Assembly (NCBI GenBank): GCA_030594645.1 | Contig: JAUVEU010000010.1 | Coordinates: 1-58,193, forward strand | DNA length: 58,193 nt | Reading direction: 5' to 3' | Origin: Candidatus Aegiribacteria sp. | Lineage (GTDB): Bacteria; Fermentibacterota; Fermentibacteria; Fermentibacterales; JCC-6 | Part shown: positions 8,947 through 17,237 of the stretch, in pieces | How positions within the stretch are numbered: the stretch's first letter is position 1 | Layout of the letters: every line of letters starts with the position of its first letter | Translations under genes and position numbers: made by a program | The notes under the pieces: generated by a model | Seen by the model: the letters and a program-made list of their open reading frames with translations, nothing else | Told to the model about the DNA's origin: nothing | Database searches by the model: none

Positions 8947-10332
8947 TTAAGGATTGACTAATTCACTATTTATAGCGAATTCAAGAACTCTATCCGATGT
9001 GGAAGTATGATTGGAATCATCAATTAAATAATCAGGATGAAGAGGTTCCAGAACTCTATTTTCATTTGGTCTAATAAAAAATTTGTGAGAAACACCACAT
9101 TGCAAATGAGTGTTTGGAAGGCTGAAAACAAAACTATCACCGTATGTACTTGCCAATCCACCTGTAGGAGACCCTACAACAATTCCTATATCGTTATCCT
9201 TAATTGCCACGGCTAAACCAGTTGCAGATGAGAAGGTATACGGTCCTGTTAGTACAATAACTCTTCCCTTGAAACGGAGTGGATTAGATTCAGATATTGA
9301 AGGTTCTGCTTCAACTGAAATAGTTTCACCTATTTTTTTCTTCCATGGAAACGGAAATACAAATCGTGCTGGAATAAGACACCTTGGAAATGATGTATGA
9401 AGCTTAACCATTACAGAATAATGCTTTCTAATGAGTTTAGACACTTTCATATCCATTCCGGAAAATTGCCTGAAGGGTTTATCAGTAAGGTATGATGCAA
9501 GTACATCTGTTAATCCAGAATTCCCTCCACCATTTTTTCTCAGATCTATAACCAGTTTGTTAACTTTTGCTGATTTAATATCCTTAAACATATTCTGAGC
9601 GAATTTATCGAATCTATTCTGGTCAATGAAACTGCGAAAGTCTAGAATCGCACATTTCTTCTCTTCAAGAATCTCAAATGAGTAAGGAATCTCTTGGATT
9701 GTTTGTTCATGTTCTATATTTTGCTTTATTATCTTGAATGGAACACCAGAACATTCCAATTCTTCAACATTCCCTTTGTTAGTCAGCGATAAAGAAAAAG
9801 TACTGGTTGGTCCATATAGAAGAAAAAGCAGTTTCCGGAAGACATCTGTAAGAAACTTCAGGCTCATTTCACGACGCTCAAAGCCTAAATGAGCAATCAT
9901 TGAGTCAAGTATTTTCTCAGCAGAATGCCCGTTTATTCTGGTTATAATAGCATCTTGGCAAGAGTGGTATTCTTCAGACTGTGATTGGAGAATTTTTATC
10001 TTCCCCGAAGAGCAGTCAACATCAAAGGGAAAGAATAGACCGATACCATCCCTATACTTGAAATACTCCTCATTAGGGATATAAACGCGTGTATGCCCAT
10101 CATGAAATTGAGCTACAAGTTGAGCTGCTTGAGAAAAGAAGCTAATTCTATTATAGCCGTCATGCAGTGTCTTTTTAACCTCCTTTGCACACACCTTTGC
10201 ACTATCTTCCGGCAAATAGAAATACAGATTCGGATGAATATCCTCCATTGTTTTAAGCATGAAATCAAGATCTTCAACTAGCTCAGATTTACTGAATGTT
10301 TTGCCAGTATTCTCTGGAAGTAGTGGTGTCAC
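8947..10332 (-). CDS. S41-family (tail-specific/C-terminal processing-like) peptidase
   Basis: The protein has 461 residues. The N-terminal helical domain (DLDFMLKTMEDIHPNLYFYL, then QFHDGHTRVY) and the protease core are typical of the S41 subfamily seen in Bacteroidetes and Firmicutes: KLVIDLRKNGGGNSG and the nucleophile stretch GPYTFSSATGLAVAIKD. A PDZ-like segment is weak. No signal peptide is visible, although S41 enzymes are usually exported. The frame stays open upstream to a stop at 10426-10428 without another ATG, and the GTG at 10332 has no good ribosome site. The gene is visibly richer in A and T than its neighbours, so it may be a recent arrival or N-terminally eroded. Confidence 0.8.
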   Translation of the reverse strand: MTPLLPENTGKTFSKSELVEDLDFMLKTMEDIHPNLYFYLPEDSAKVCAKEVKKTLHDGYNRISFFSQAAQLVAQFHDGHTRVYIPNEEYFKYRDGIGLFFPFDVDCSSGKIKILQSQSEEYHSCQDAIITRINGHSAEKILDSMIAHLGFERREMSLKFLTDVFRKLLFLLYGPTSTFSLSLTNKGNVEELECSGVPFKIIKQNIEHEQTIQEIPYSFEILEEKKCAILDFRSFIDQNRFDKFAQNMFKDIKSAKVNKLVIDLRKNGGGNSGLTDVLASYLTDKPFRQFSGMDMKVSKLIRKHYSVMVKLHTSFPRCLIPARFVFPFPWKKKIGETISVEAEPSISESNPLRFKGRVIVLTGPYTFSSATGLAVAIKDNDIGIVVGSPTGGLASTYGDSFVFSLPNTHLQCGVSHKFFIRPNENRVLEPLHPDYLIDDSNHTSTSDRVLEFAINSELVNP

Positions 10333-10421
10333 AAACTGCTTTGTGGCTTTCGCTATTTTATCCTGTTTGTGTTTTTTTCGCCTAATGATTCCTCTTTTGT
10401 ATTTTGAAAGAGAAAAAGCGA

Positions 10422-11372
10422 CTAATCAGTAAGCGAAAACACGCTCACCGAAAAACCACTGTATCCAAGACTGTCAATTACAAATGGTACGATACGGTTC
10501 ATTAGCTGTACCGCTTCACCAAGATTGTAGGCATCGTAGTCAAACATGGTGGCAACCTGAATCTGTCTTTCACCGAAGTCTTTCCCCTGTAACCTCCTGG
10601 AAACAGTGAAAATAACGTCGCTTAGCTGACTGTCAGTATATTCATCCGTGGTGATAGCCTTGTCATAGCGGATACTGAATTCATCAACGCTCCCTCTGAT
10701 CATCTCCGGTGTAAAGTATAATTTGATAATAACAGCTCCTGGAATGGTATCAACAATGGTTTGATCCAATCTGATGAGGGGTGCTGAAAAGAAATCAGTC
10801 TCGGTGCTGTCAGTCCATACGCAGAGTCTGTCAATCCTGAGGGGTTTAATTTCCCTCAGGCTGATTTTCTGAAGAACGTAACTTGCCGCCGGACGTAAAG
10901 GTACAATTCTGCTTCCAAGAAATGACACAGTTGATCCTTCTGGAATCATTGTCATATCAACGTTTGCTCTTGGTAATGCTCTGGATGCACTATCATTAAA
11001 AACGTAGACTATATCAGAGCCTATGAGTGAAGCAATGGAATCAACCGGATTCTCTTCAACTATTTCCTCGTATTGAATTCTTTGAGCAAGTACGGGTGTA
11101 TATTCTGATCGGTCAAAAACATGAGTAACCACATATGCCGTGGCCAACCCTATAAACGCAATCAGAATACCAATTGTTGGAATATGCCCTCTGGGCGGGG
11201 GGACTGTAAATTTAGTCCGTTCTTTGAAGCTGACAGGTTTATCAAGTTTTTCCTGAAGTGCAATTCTTCTATCCTTGATGGAATCATTCTGTGATGAAAG
11301 TTCAAAACCACAGTTTTCGCACTTGCCGGTATCTCGTCCGTTGTTGTCGTATCCACAGCATCGGCAGTTCAT
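10422..11372 (-). CDS. Zinc-ribbon single-pass membrane protein of unknown function
   Basis: The protein has 316 residues. An N-terminal zinc ribbon is formed by CRCCGYDNNGRDTGKCENCG (Cys pairs about residues 3-6 and 18-21). It is followed by a basic linker, one membrane segment (IGILIAFIGLATAYVVTHV, about residues 70-88) and a periplasmic part of about 220 residues with no recognised domain. The topology puts the zinc ribbon in the cytoplasm. The gene lies between the SurA-like and S41 genes on the same strand. Function unknown. Confidence 0.75.
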   Translation of the reverse strand: MNCRCCGYDNNGRDTGKCENCGFELSSQNDSIKDRRIALQEKLDKPVSFKERTKFTVPPPRGHIPTIGILIAFIGLATAYVVTHVFDRSEYTPVLAQRIQYEEIVEENPVDSIASLIGSDIVYVFNDSASRALPRANVDMTMIPEGSTVSFLGSRIVPLRPAASYVLQKISLREIKPLRIDRLCVWTDSTETDFFSAPLIRLDQTIVDTIPGAVIIKLYFTPEMIRGSVDEFSIRYDKAITTDEYTDSQLSDVIFTVSRRLQGKDFGERQIQVATMFDYDAYNLGEAVQLMNRIVPFVIDSLGYSGFSVSVFSLTD

Positions 11373-11422
11373 TTATACACCTCCCGAAAACAATATGTTC
11401 CGATTATTTGAATGCATACTGA

Positions 11423-13108
11423 TCAGATTATCTCCTGACTGTCAGAAGATACCGGTTCAGATGGAATTATTTCAGTTAAAGAATCGGAATAGATAAATCC
11501 GTCAATAAAATCTCTATCCAATTGAATATGATATACTGACCGCAGACTGTCTACAAGTTCAGAGACAACTTTTTCTTCGTTCAAAGCCCTGACAGGTTCA
11601 AGAAGACTCTCCCTTGCTTCATCAAATGATGCCTGATGCTCCGGTACTATCTTTTCAATTTTAAATACAAGAACTCGCTCGGCTGAAAGGGAACATAAAA
11701 CGGTTTCGAATAATTCAGCTTCGAAAAGCATTTCATTCCATGGGGCTGGGATGTCACTAATTGTCATGGGATTGGTGAGAACGGTCTCGTCCGGGGCAAG
11801 AAGATCAGTAAGCGGTGTCAAATCATCCAGACGGTCAAATGGTTCTTCACCTTCTGACAGGATCTGATGAAGTATTTTCAGCTGATCCTCTCCTAATGCT
11901 CCGATTGTCTTAAATGTTCTCTGTTCATAGACAATCAGATTTGAAAGACTATCCTCATACATTTTGAGTAACTGCGCGGGAGTCGGTTCAATTCCAGGCT
12001 CAATTACCAGGCTGTAATACACATCAAGCAGCTCATCTGAAGCCTGTCGTTCGACTATGGACAGTATTTCAGGCAGAGTATCCATTTGAAGCTTTCTGGC
12101 TTCAATTGACATAATATCGTATAACCCCTGTGTTCTACAGTAACTCTCGACCCATTCATTATCGGAAGGTGCGCGGAACGCAAAAGCGGGCATAGTCCTG
12201 ATATCTTCGACTAGATTCAGAAGTGATTGTTCTCCCCCTGTAAAAGTATATGCAGCCATTTTTTCCTGCTCGATGGAGTATGGCTCATAGTTCCCTCTAT
12301 TATCAATTGCATGCTCAGCTATGAGTTCAGGTATTCCAGATGTTATCCGGAGATCATATACAGTTACCAGGCTGTCTTCCAGTTTCAGTCTGTACTCATC
12401 TCTCAGATTGCCAAGAATCTGCCTGGATATGGATTCGCTGATATCTTCAAAAGGTGGAACGGAATCGGGTTCGATACTGTCCATCTGCAGAAACTTCCAG
12501 TTTGAATCAAATGGAATCATTGGTGATACTTCACCTGCTTCAAGCTCCTGTAAAAGCCTGAAATCTTCCGAAGAAGTCCTTATCAGATCCATAGGTCCAA
12601 AAGAACCCCTGACGGCAGTCTCATATGAATCTATCGAGAACAGTTCAACCAGATCTCCCATATCATGTCCATTCAGAACAAGCTGTCTGAGGCTGTCACA
12701 AAGAATACTATCGCTAATAGTTATCGATGTGTAACTCACCATGGTACCAAGCTGGGAATAGTATTCCTCCACCGTATCTGCGGAAAGCTCCACTTTCTCA
12801 TTTAATATCCAGTTAAGCCATCTTTGACGCAATTGGTTATTCTCTATCCCATATATGCTGCGTTGAAATTCCGGCAGGGTGTCAAATTCTCTTTCTTCAG
12901 CATCCTTTATTATGAGCATTCTGCTAATTGTGCTTTCAACCCTGAGGTTTACCAGCTGAGAATCACCATGAAACGGTTCCAGTGCTAATGCAAGTCTGTC
13001 CTTATTCACAGTTTCAGATCCCACCATAATGGCAGCATCTTCAGGAAAGTGATGACCGCAGCCAGTGAAGAGACACACAATTCCAAAAAACACGAACAGA
13101 CGTTTCAT
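11423..13108 (-). CDS. SurA/PpiC-like periplasmic folding lipoprotein
   Basis: The protein has 561 residues from the chosen ATG. The signal peptide MKRLFVFFGIVCLFTGC ends in a lipobox. The N-terminal region (VGSETVNKDRLALAL, then LVNLRVESTISRMLIIKDAEERE) matches SurA/PrsA N-terminal chaperone helices. Two parvulin-like segments follow (about 150-235 and 385-480), with GSFGPMDLIRTSSEDFRLLQELEAGEVSPMI keeping the parvulin rhythm. A peptidyl-prolyl isomerase or chaperone role for outer-membrane proteins is likely but catalytic residues are poorly kept. The ATG at 13108 has GGAGGAAAG upstream and lies downstream of the predicted promoter; the longer frame to 13216 would begin upstream of that promoter. 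Confidence 0.75.
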   Translation of the reverse strand: MKRLFVFFGIVCLFTGCGHHFPEDAAIMVGSETVNKDRLALALEPFHGDSQLVNLRVESTISRMLIIKDAEEREFDTLPEFQRSIYGIENNQLRQRWLNWILNEKVELSADTVEEYYSQLGTMVSYTSITISDSILCDSLRQLVLNGHDMGDLVELFSIDSYETAVRGSFGPMDLIRTSSEDFRLLQELEAGEVSPMIPFDSNWKFLQMDSIEPDSVPPFEDISESISRQILGNLRDEYRLKLEDSLVTVYDLRITSGIPELIAEHAIDNRGNYEPYSIEQEKMAAYTFTGGEQSLLNLVEDIRTMPAFAFRAPSDNEWVESYCRTQGLYDIMSIEARKLQMDTLPEILSIVERQASDELLDVYYSLVIEPGIEPTPAQLLKMYEDSLSNLIVYEQRTFKTIGALGEDQLKILHQILSEGEEPFDRLDDLTPLTDLLAPDETVLTNPMTISDIPAPWNEMLFEAELFETVLCSLSAERVLVFKIEKIVPEHQASFDEARESLLEPVRALNEEKVVSELVDSLRSVYHIQLDRDFIDGFIYSDSLTEIIPSEPVSSDSQEII

Positions 13109-13158
13109 TCTTTCCTCCGTATACGCTTCCTTTAGTGGTCGATTATATTCAGGATTCA

Positions 13159-13186
13159 AATGTAGCTTCATATTATTCCATGTCAA
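13159..13186 (-). promoter_or_regulatory. Promoter for the SurA-like gene
   Basis: The minus strand shows TTGACA (13181-13186), 16 bases, then TACATT (13159-13164). The predicted start near 13152 gives a 44-base leader to 13108 and lies in the divergent gap with the D,D-carboxypeptidase gene. Confidence 0.45.
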
Positions 13187-13198
13187 CAGGAGGTTTCC

Positions 13199-14536
13199 TT
13201 GAATCCAGTTTTTCATTTAATTCTGCTTCTCTCAATATCATTACAAATGCCGGAAATTCCCACATCCTGGCGCGCGGGGATTTACGCCCAGGACACTGAA
13301 TCAGGAGAAATTCTCCTTAGCATTAATGAGGACCAGTGTTTCAGACCTGCATCAACTGTAAAATTGGTAACTTCTTACATTGCTCTGATGAAGCTTGGAC
13401 CTTCATATGTTTACGAAACAGAAGTACTCGCTGACCTGCCGGGCGGTAATCTGTACATCATCGGTTCCGGGGCTCCATTATTAAGTGCGGAACATATTGA
13501 GATAATGGCCCTTGAGACAGCTGCGTCTCTACCACCCGGCTCATCCTGGAAACTGTTCTGGGATACCTCGAAATTCAATGAGGAATCCCACTGTCCGGGA
13601 TGGGATGCAAATGACTGGAGTAAAGTGTACTGTCCTCCAATCGAAGGCCTCTCCATTGGAGACAATATCCTTCAGATTATTATTTCAACAGTCGGTGATT
13701 CCATGAGAACTTTCGTCTACCCTCCCCTGCCTGATCTTTTGATTACTAACAATCTTACCATCGGAAGCAGAATTCAGATAAGAACCGCTGTTAACGGATG
13801 GGAAGATAACGCGCCCAGGCTTACTCTTCAGGGTACTATACCTCCGGATACTCACGCAGTGCTGTACAAACCCTTTGCCGGTCCATCAATGGAATTCTCG
13901 GAAATGTTCTCCCTCGCGCTTGAGAATACCGGACTGGATATCGCTACTGTCCTGCAAGGTGAAGCACCGGATGATACTACACTAATCAGAACATCGGTAA
14001 TCTATTCAGATCCTCTATTTGTTCTTCTGACATCAATGAACAAATGGAGCAGAAACATGATTGCTGAAATGGTTTTAAGAACCGTAAGCCTGGAAGCAGG
14101 GTCAATTCCTGCTTCGACCGGTGCTGGTTGTGATGTTGCAGGACAGATTCTCAGAGATCTCGTCCCTGGTGTTCCTGGAATACAGCTTGCTGATGGATCA
14201 GGACTTTCCAGATTGAATCTTCTGGCTCCAAGACACCTCGCTGCAATTCTTTCAAATGGAATCAGTTCACCTGAATGGGGTGTTGAATTTCTGGCAACAC
14301 TGCCCGTAAACGGTGTGGACGGAACGCTGAAATCAAGAATGAGCAATCTCCCTCGAGGGGCTTTCAGGGGTAAGACCGGATCATTGAACGATACTTCAAC
14401 AATTGCCGGAGTACTTACAGCTTCATCCGGCAGGAGAATTATCCTTGTGATCATGCTTGAAACTCCAGGTGGATATACCTTCACCGCGAGAGCATGGCAG
14501 GACACATTCATAACCTGGTGCTGGGAAAACTACTGA
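13199..14536 (+). CDS. dacB: D-alanyl-D-alanine carboxypeptidase/endopeptidase (PBP4 type)
   Basis: The protein has 445 residues with a hydrophobic N-terminal signal, so it is periplasmic. All three active-site motifs of class C penicillin-binding proteins are present: SxxK in RPASTVKLVT (Ser52, Lys55), SxN in NKWSRNMIAEM and KTG in RGKTGSLNDTST. A long insert between the first two motifs is typical of PBP4/DacB. It trims or opens D-Ala cross-links in peptidoglycan. The start is TTG with a perfect AGGAGG 5 bases upstream. The gene ends 18 bases before an inverted-repeat element. Confidence 0.92.
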   Translation: MNPVFHLILLLSISLQMPEIPTSWRAGIYAQDTESGEILLSINEDQCFRPASTVKLVTSYIALMKLGPSYVYETEVLADLPGGNLYIIGSGAPLLSAEHIEIMALETAASLPPGSSWKLFWDTSKFNEESHCPGWDANDWSKVYCPPIEGLSIGDNILQIIISTVGDSMRTFVYPPLPDLLITNNLTIGSRIQIRTAVNGWEDNAPRLTLQGTIPPDTHAVLYKPFAGPSMEFSEMFSLALENTGLDIATVLQGEAPDDTTLIRTSVIYSDPLFVLLTSMNKWSRNMIAEMVLRTVSLEAGSIPASTGAGCDVAGQILRDLVPGVPGIQLADGSGLSRLNLLAPRHLAAILSNGISSPEWGVEFLATLPVNGVDGTLKSRMSNLPRGAFRGKTGSLNDTSTIAGVLTASSGRRIILVIMLETPGGYTFTARAWQDTFITWCWENY

Positions 14537-14554
14537 ATGTAGGTAGGGGGTAGG

Positions 14555-14773
14555 TAGGGTCAAATCTTTCCTCTTGATAAATAGCATCAATTTGACGCTG
14601 TTTAACAGTGAAAGAAAAATTATTAAGTAAAGTTCCGAAATGGAGCAACCTGCTCTGAGGAAATTAATAAAAGAACTCAAACCTCAAAAGGTAAATGATC
14701 CACAACTGAAGGAAAGATTTGCTAAACAAAGTGATAAGTTGATTCAAATATCAAGAGGAAAGATTTGACCCTA
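14555..14773. mobile_element. 219-bp MITE-like element with perfect 23-bp terminal inverted repeats
   Basis: The left arm 14555-14577 (TAGGGTCAAATCTTTCCTCT and 3 more bases) is the exact reverse complement of the right arm 14751-14773. Both arms belong to the AGGGTC repeat family seen at 1596, 2411 and 46086. The interior is AT-rich and contains one small frame (ATG at 14640 to TGA at 14768, 42 codons, mostly charged) with no recognised product. The right arm supplies the stop codon of the glycosyltransferase gene. It fits a non-autonomous element mobilised by a REP-type (Y1) transposase, which is inference. Confidence 0.65.
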
Positions 14774-15476
14774 TTCCTCGGAAGAGCAGACGAATTGGTG
14801 TGAATAGTGATTCAATGAAAATGCCTGATGAGACTTTAGAGGCGCCCATTTTTCTTTCAACAAATACAATCGGTACTTCACCTATCTCGATACCCTCTTT
14901 CCAGACACCGTAAAGGGTCTCCACAAGAAAGGCGTAACCTGACGCTTTGATGCCTGATGATAAAAGAGCTGGTATCACATCTGCATGGAAACCTCTAAAT
15001 CCGCTCGTGCAATCCGTATACGGCAGCCTTGTAATGAACCTGATATACTTGTTAGCGGCATAACTCATATTCAACCGCATTATTGACCAGTTGAGAACAC
15101 TGACACCTTTCAGATATCTTGAACCTATCACAAAATGATATTGATCCAGAGCTTCATCAATTCTTTTGATATGTGACGGCTGGTGAGAAAGGTCGGCATC
15201 CATCATGAATACCCGTTTCCACTTCCCAATTTCCTGCACATGCCGGAAGGCAGCTCTATATGCCTGACCAAGTCCCTTTTTCTCATCCCTGCTAAGAAGA
15301 TTAACGCCTCGATCGGATTTAACCAGCTGCCCGATCAAATCAGCCGTACCGTCCGGAGAGCTGTCATCAATGAACAACAGATCAAAGTCGCATTCTTTTC
15401 GAATCTGTTCATATAACGGAATAATATTCTGTGCTTCGTTGTATGTCGGAATCAGAATTATGCGGTCAGAGTTCAG
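14751..15476 (-). CDS. Family 2 glycosyltransferase, dolichol/polyprenol-phosphate mannose synthase-like
   Basis: The protein has 241 residues if translation begins at the CTG at 15476. The first strand IILIPTYNEAQNI is clearly in frame upstream of the first normal start-type codon (TTG at 15377) and is essential to the fold. The motifs FIDDSSPDGT, the DxD-like MDADLSHQP and TSGFRGFHADVIPAL are those of DPM1-like enzymes that move mannose or glucose from a nucleotide sugar to a polyprenyl phosphate. There is no C-terminal membrane segment. The end reads LFRGIGSNLSS with the last residues and TGA stop formed by the inverted repeat. It begins 3 bases after efp ends; GGAAAGG precedes the CTG. 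Confidence 0.85.
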   Translation of the reverse strand: MNSDRIILIPTYNEAQNIIPLYEQIRKECDFDLLFIDDSSPDGTADLIGQLVKSDRGVNLLSRDEKKGLGQAYRAAFRHVQEIGKWKRVFMMDADLSHQPSHIKRIDEALDQYHFVIGSRYLKGVSVLNWSIMRLNMSYAANKYIRFITRLPYTDCTSGFRGFHADVIPALLSSGIKASGYAFLVETLYGVWKEGIEIGEVPIVFVERKMGASKVSSGIFIESLFTPIRLLFRGIGSNLSS

Positions 15477-15478
15477 GA

Positions 15479-16036
15479 TTATATCCTTTCCAGATAGCTG
15501 TCATTTCGAGTATCAATTTTTATTACATCACCCTCCTGGATAAACAATGGAACCTGAACCTGCAAATCGGTCTGAAGAGTAGCCGGCTTGGACCCTCCGC
15601 TGGCAGTATCTCCCCTGAGACCGGGATCCGTCTTCTTCACCCTGAGTTCAACAGTATCAGGAGGTTCAACAATAATCGGGATATCATCCACAAACGCGAT
15701 TTTCACCTTACTGTTTTCAATCAGATACTTCGCAGCGTCACCTACCAGATCATGATCAAGATTTTCCTGCTCATAAGTATCAGGATTCATTACAACAAAA
15801 GCCAGATCAGTGATGTAGAGCAGTTCCCATATCCGATGTTCCACGCGAACCTCTGTTACTTTTTCACCGGCTCTCCATGTTCTGTCAAGGACTTTTCCGG
15901 AGAGAACTCCTTTAAGCTTCGATCTGACAAAAGCCGGACCCTTTCCCGGTTTCACATGCTGAAAGTATACAATCTGATACAGGATACCATCGACATCTAT
16001 TACCATACCCCGCCTGAAATCGTTACTTGTTGCCAT
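15479..16036 (-). CDS. efp: Translation elongation factor P
   Basis: The protein has 185 residues, the usual EF-P length, with the three beta-barrel domains. The modified loop reads KPGKGPAFVR, with the Lys that receives beta-lysine or another modification. The C-terminal domain ends TLQTDLQVQVPLFIQEGDVIKIDTRNDSYLERI, close to the family consensus. EF-P relieves ribosome stalling at polyproline. The genes for a modifying enzyme (EpmA, EarP or YmfI) are not in the window. The neighbour aroQ directly upstream is a common efp partner in many bacteria. Confidence 0.96.
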   Translation of the reverse strand: MATSNDFRRGMVIDVDGILYQIVYFQHVKPGKGPAFVRSKLKGVLSGKVLDRTWRAGEKVTEVRVEHRIWELLYITDLAFVVMNPDTYEQENLDHDLVGDAAKYLIENSKVKIAFVDDIPIIVEPPDTVELRVKKTDPGLRGDTASGGSKPATLQTDLQVQVPLFIQEGDVIKIDTRNDSYLERI

Positions 16037-16091
16037 CGTGCGTAAACTCCATCTTCATTTTTCGAATTGTGTTGATTGTTTTAAACGAATA

Positions 16092-16547
16092 TCAGGAACT
16101 GTTTTCGCCTGCCATATCACAGACGATATCAATGGCATCAAGATAGCCAGTGATACCAGCTCCAGCGATAAATGCATCAGCAGCTCTGGCTGTAATCAGA
16201 TTGCTTCTGAAAGATTCACGAGACAGAACCTGACTGATGTGAACCTCGACCACAGGACCGTCAAACGCACTCATAGCATCCAGAATTGCGATCGAATAAT
16301 GTGAATATGCTGCGGGGTTGATAACGATTCCAATTGAACTTCCGGAAGCCCTGCCTATTGCCTGTACCAATTCACCCTCAATGTCAGATTGGAAGAAATC
16401 AATGGAAATGCCTTTCAAGGAAGCCTTATGTTCTATCTGTTTAATGAGTTCACTTTGTGTCGTGTTTCCATAGTGAGCAGGTTCCCGCTTACCAAGCCCT
16501 GAGAGATTGGGTCCATTGATAACAGTTATCAATCCGGGAGAATTCAT
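16092..16547 (-). CDS. aroQ: Type II 3-dehydroquinate dehydratase
   Basis: The protein has 151 residues, matching the small dodecameric type II enzymes. Motifs are VINGPNLSGLGKREPAHYG (with the active-site Arg and Tyr), NPAAYSHYSIAILDA (catalytic His) and PVVEVHISQVLSRESFR. In the last motif the usual Asn after HIS is Gln, a mild change. It dehydrates 3-dehydroquinate to 3-dehydroshikimate in the shikimate pathway. The ATG overlaps the TGA of the preceding TPR gene by 4 bases, so the two are translationally coupled. Confidence 0.93.
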   Translation of the reverse strand: MNSPGLITVINGPNLSGLGKREPAHYGNTTQSELIKQIEHKASLKGISIDFFQSDIEGELVQAIGRASGSSIGIVINPAAYSHYSIAILDAMSAFDGPVVEVHISQVLSRESFRSNLITARAADAFIAGAGITGYLDAIDIVCDMAGENSS

Positions 16548-17236
16548 TCAACCTCTTTGTCATACAATTTCAACTGGAACTCATCCTTTTCCTCTTCAGA
16601 GAAAAAACCCAGGAGACTGCCGGATGATGAAATCTGAGCATCAGGTTCCTCCTCGGGAGAAGACTCGGGGGCTTCCTCTTTGGACACATTTTCGAAATCT
16701 GACTCGATTCCCTGCGACTTCAGAACCTTTGTCATTCTTTCAGTTTCCGGAAATACACCTGAATCAGTGTCGGATTCATCTGCACTCTCGTCATCATCGT
16801 CATAATAGTTTTTTGCAGAATTCTTCTTTATTCTAGCATCTTCCAGCAAATCTCGAGCTTCTTCATCACCTGGATGCTCGAACAAGTACTCCTCGAGATA
16901 TTCCACGGCCTTGCTCCATTGCTTCTTCTGGAAATGAATCTGCGCCAGATTTAGAAGAGCAACAAGATTCTGTGGCTGAGCATCGTGCGCGCCACGAAAA
17001 ATATCAAGTGCCTTTTCAAGAAGACCTGAATCACGAAAACACTTACCCTGGACGATACTGATGGATGTGTTTCCATTCCATCTTCTCAATCCAATTTCAG
17101 CCATTTCCAGAGATTCGTCCAGCCTTCCTCTCTGCCTTAAAAGATCAGCAAGACGTGCACAGACTGTAGCTGTCGGGTGTTTAACCCATTCATTTTCAAG
17201 TTTTTCTATCTCTCTGGATTTATCACTGCCTGCCAT
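16544..17236 (-). CDS. TPR-repeat protein with acidic C-terminus
   Basis: The protein has 230 residues. At least three TPR motifs are visible between residues about 10 and 130 (ATVCARLADLLRQRGRLDESLEMAE, ISIVQGKCFRDSGLLEKALDIF, LVALLNLAQIHFQKKQWSKAVEYL). They are followed by an acidic, probably disordered tail (YYDDDDESADESDTDSG). No signal peptide is seen. It is probably a cytoplasmic scaffold, with unknown partner. The ATG at 17236 is chosen because AGGAGG, located at the end of the upstream gene, is 5 bases away; the gap to that gene is 1 base. Confidence 0.8.
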   Translation of the reverse strand: MAGSDKSREIEKLENEWVKHPTATVCARLADLLRQRGRLDESLEMAEIGLRRWNGNTSISIVQGKCFRDSGLLEKALDIFRGAHDAQPQNLVALLNLAQIHFQKKQWSKAVEYLEEYLFEHPGDEEARDLLEDARIKKNSAKNYYDDDDESADESDTDSGVFPETERMTKVLKSQGIESDFENVSKEEAPESSPEEEPDAQISSSGSLLGFFSEEEKDEFQLKLYDKEVE

Positions 17237-17237
17237 T

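Noticed and set aside
13109..13216. A longer N-terminus for the SurA-like protein starting at 13216.
   Set aside because: It would start upstream of the predicted promoter, overlap the dacB start and push the lipobox inside the protein.
14640..14768. A 42-codon frame (MEQPALRKLIKELK and onward) inside the inverted-repeat element.
   Set aside because: It is too short and has no ribosome site or family match. It may be a relic of a transposase tail, but I could not support that as a gene.
15431..16045. A 204-codon plus-strand frame.
   Set aside because: It is the antisense shadow of efp and the end of the glycosyltransferase gene, both of which are well supported.
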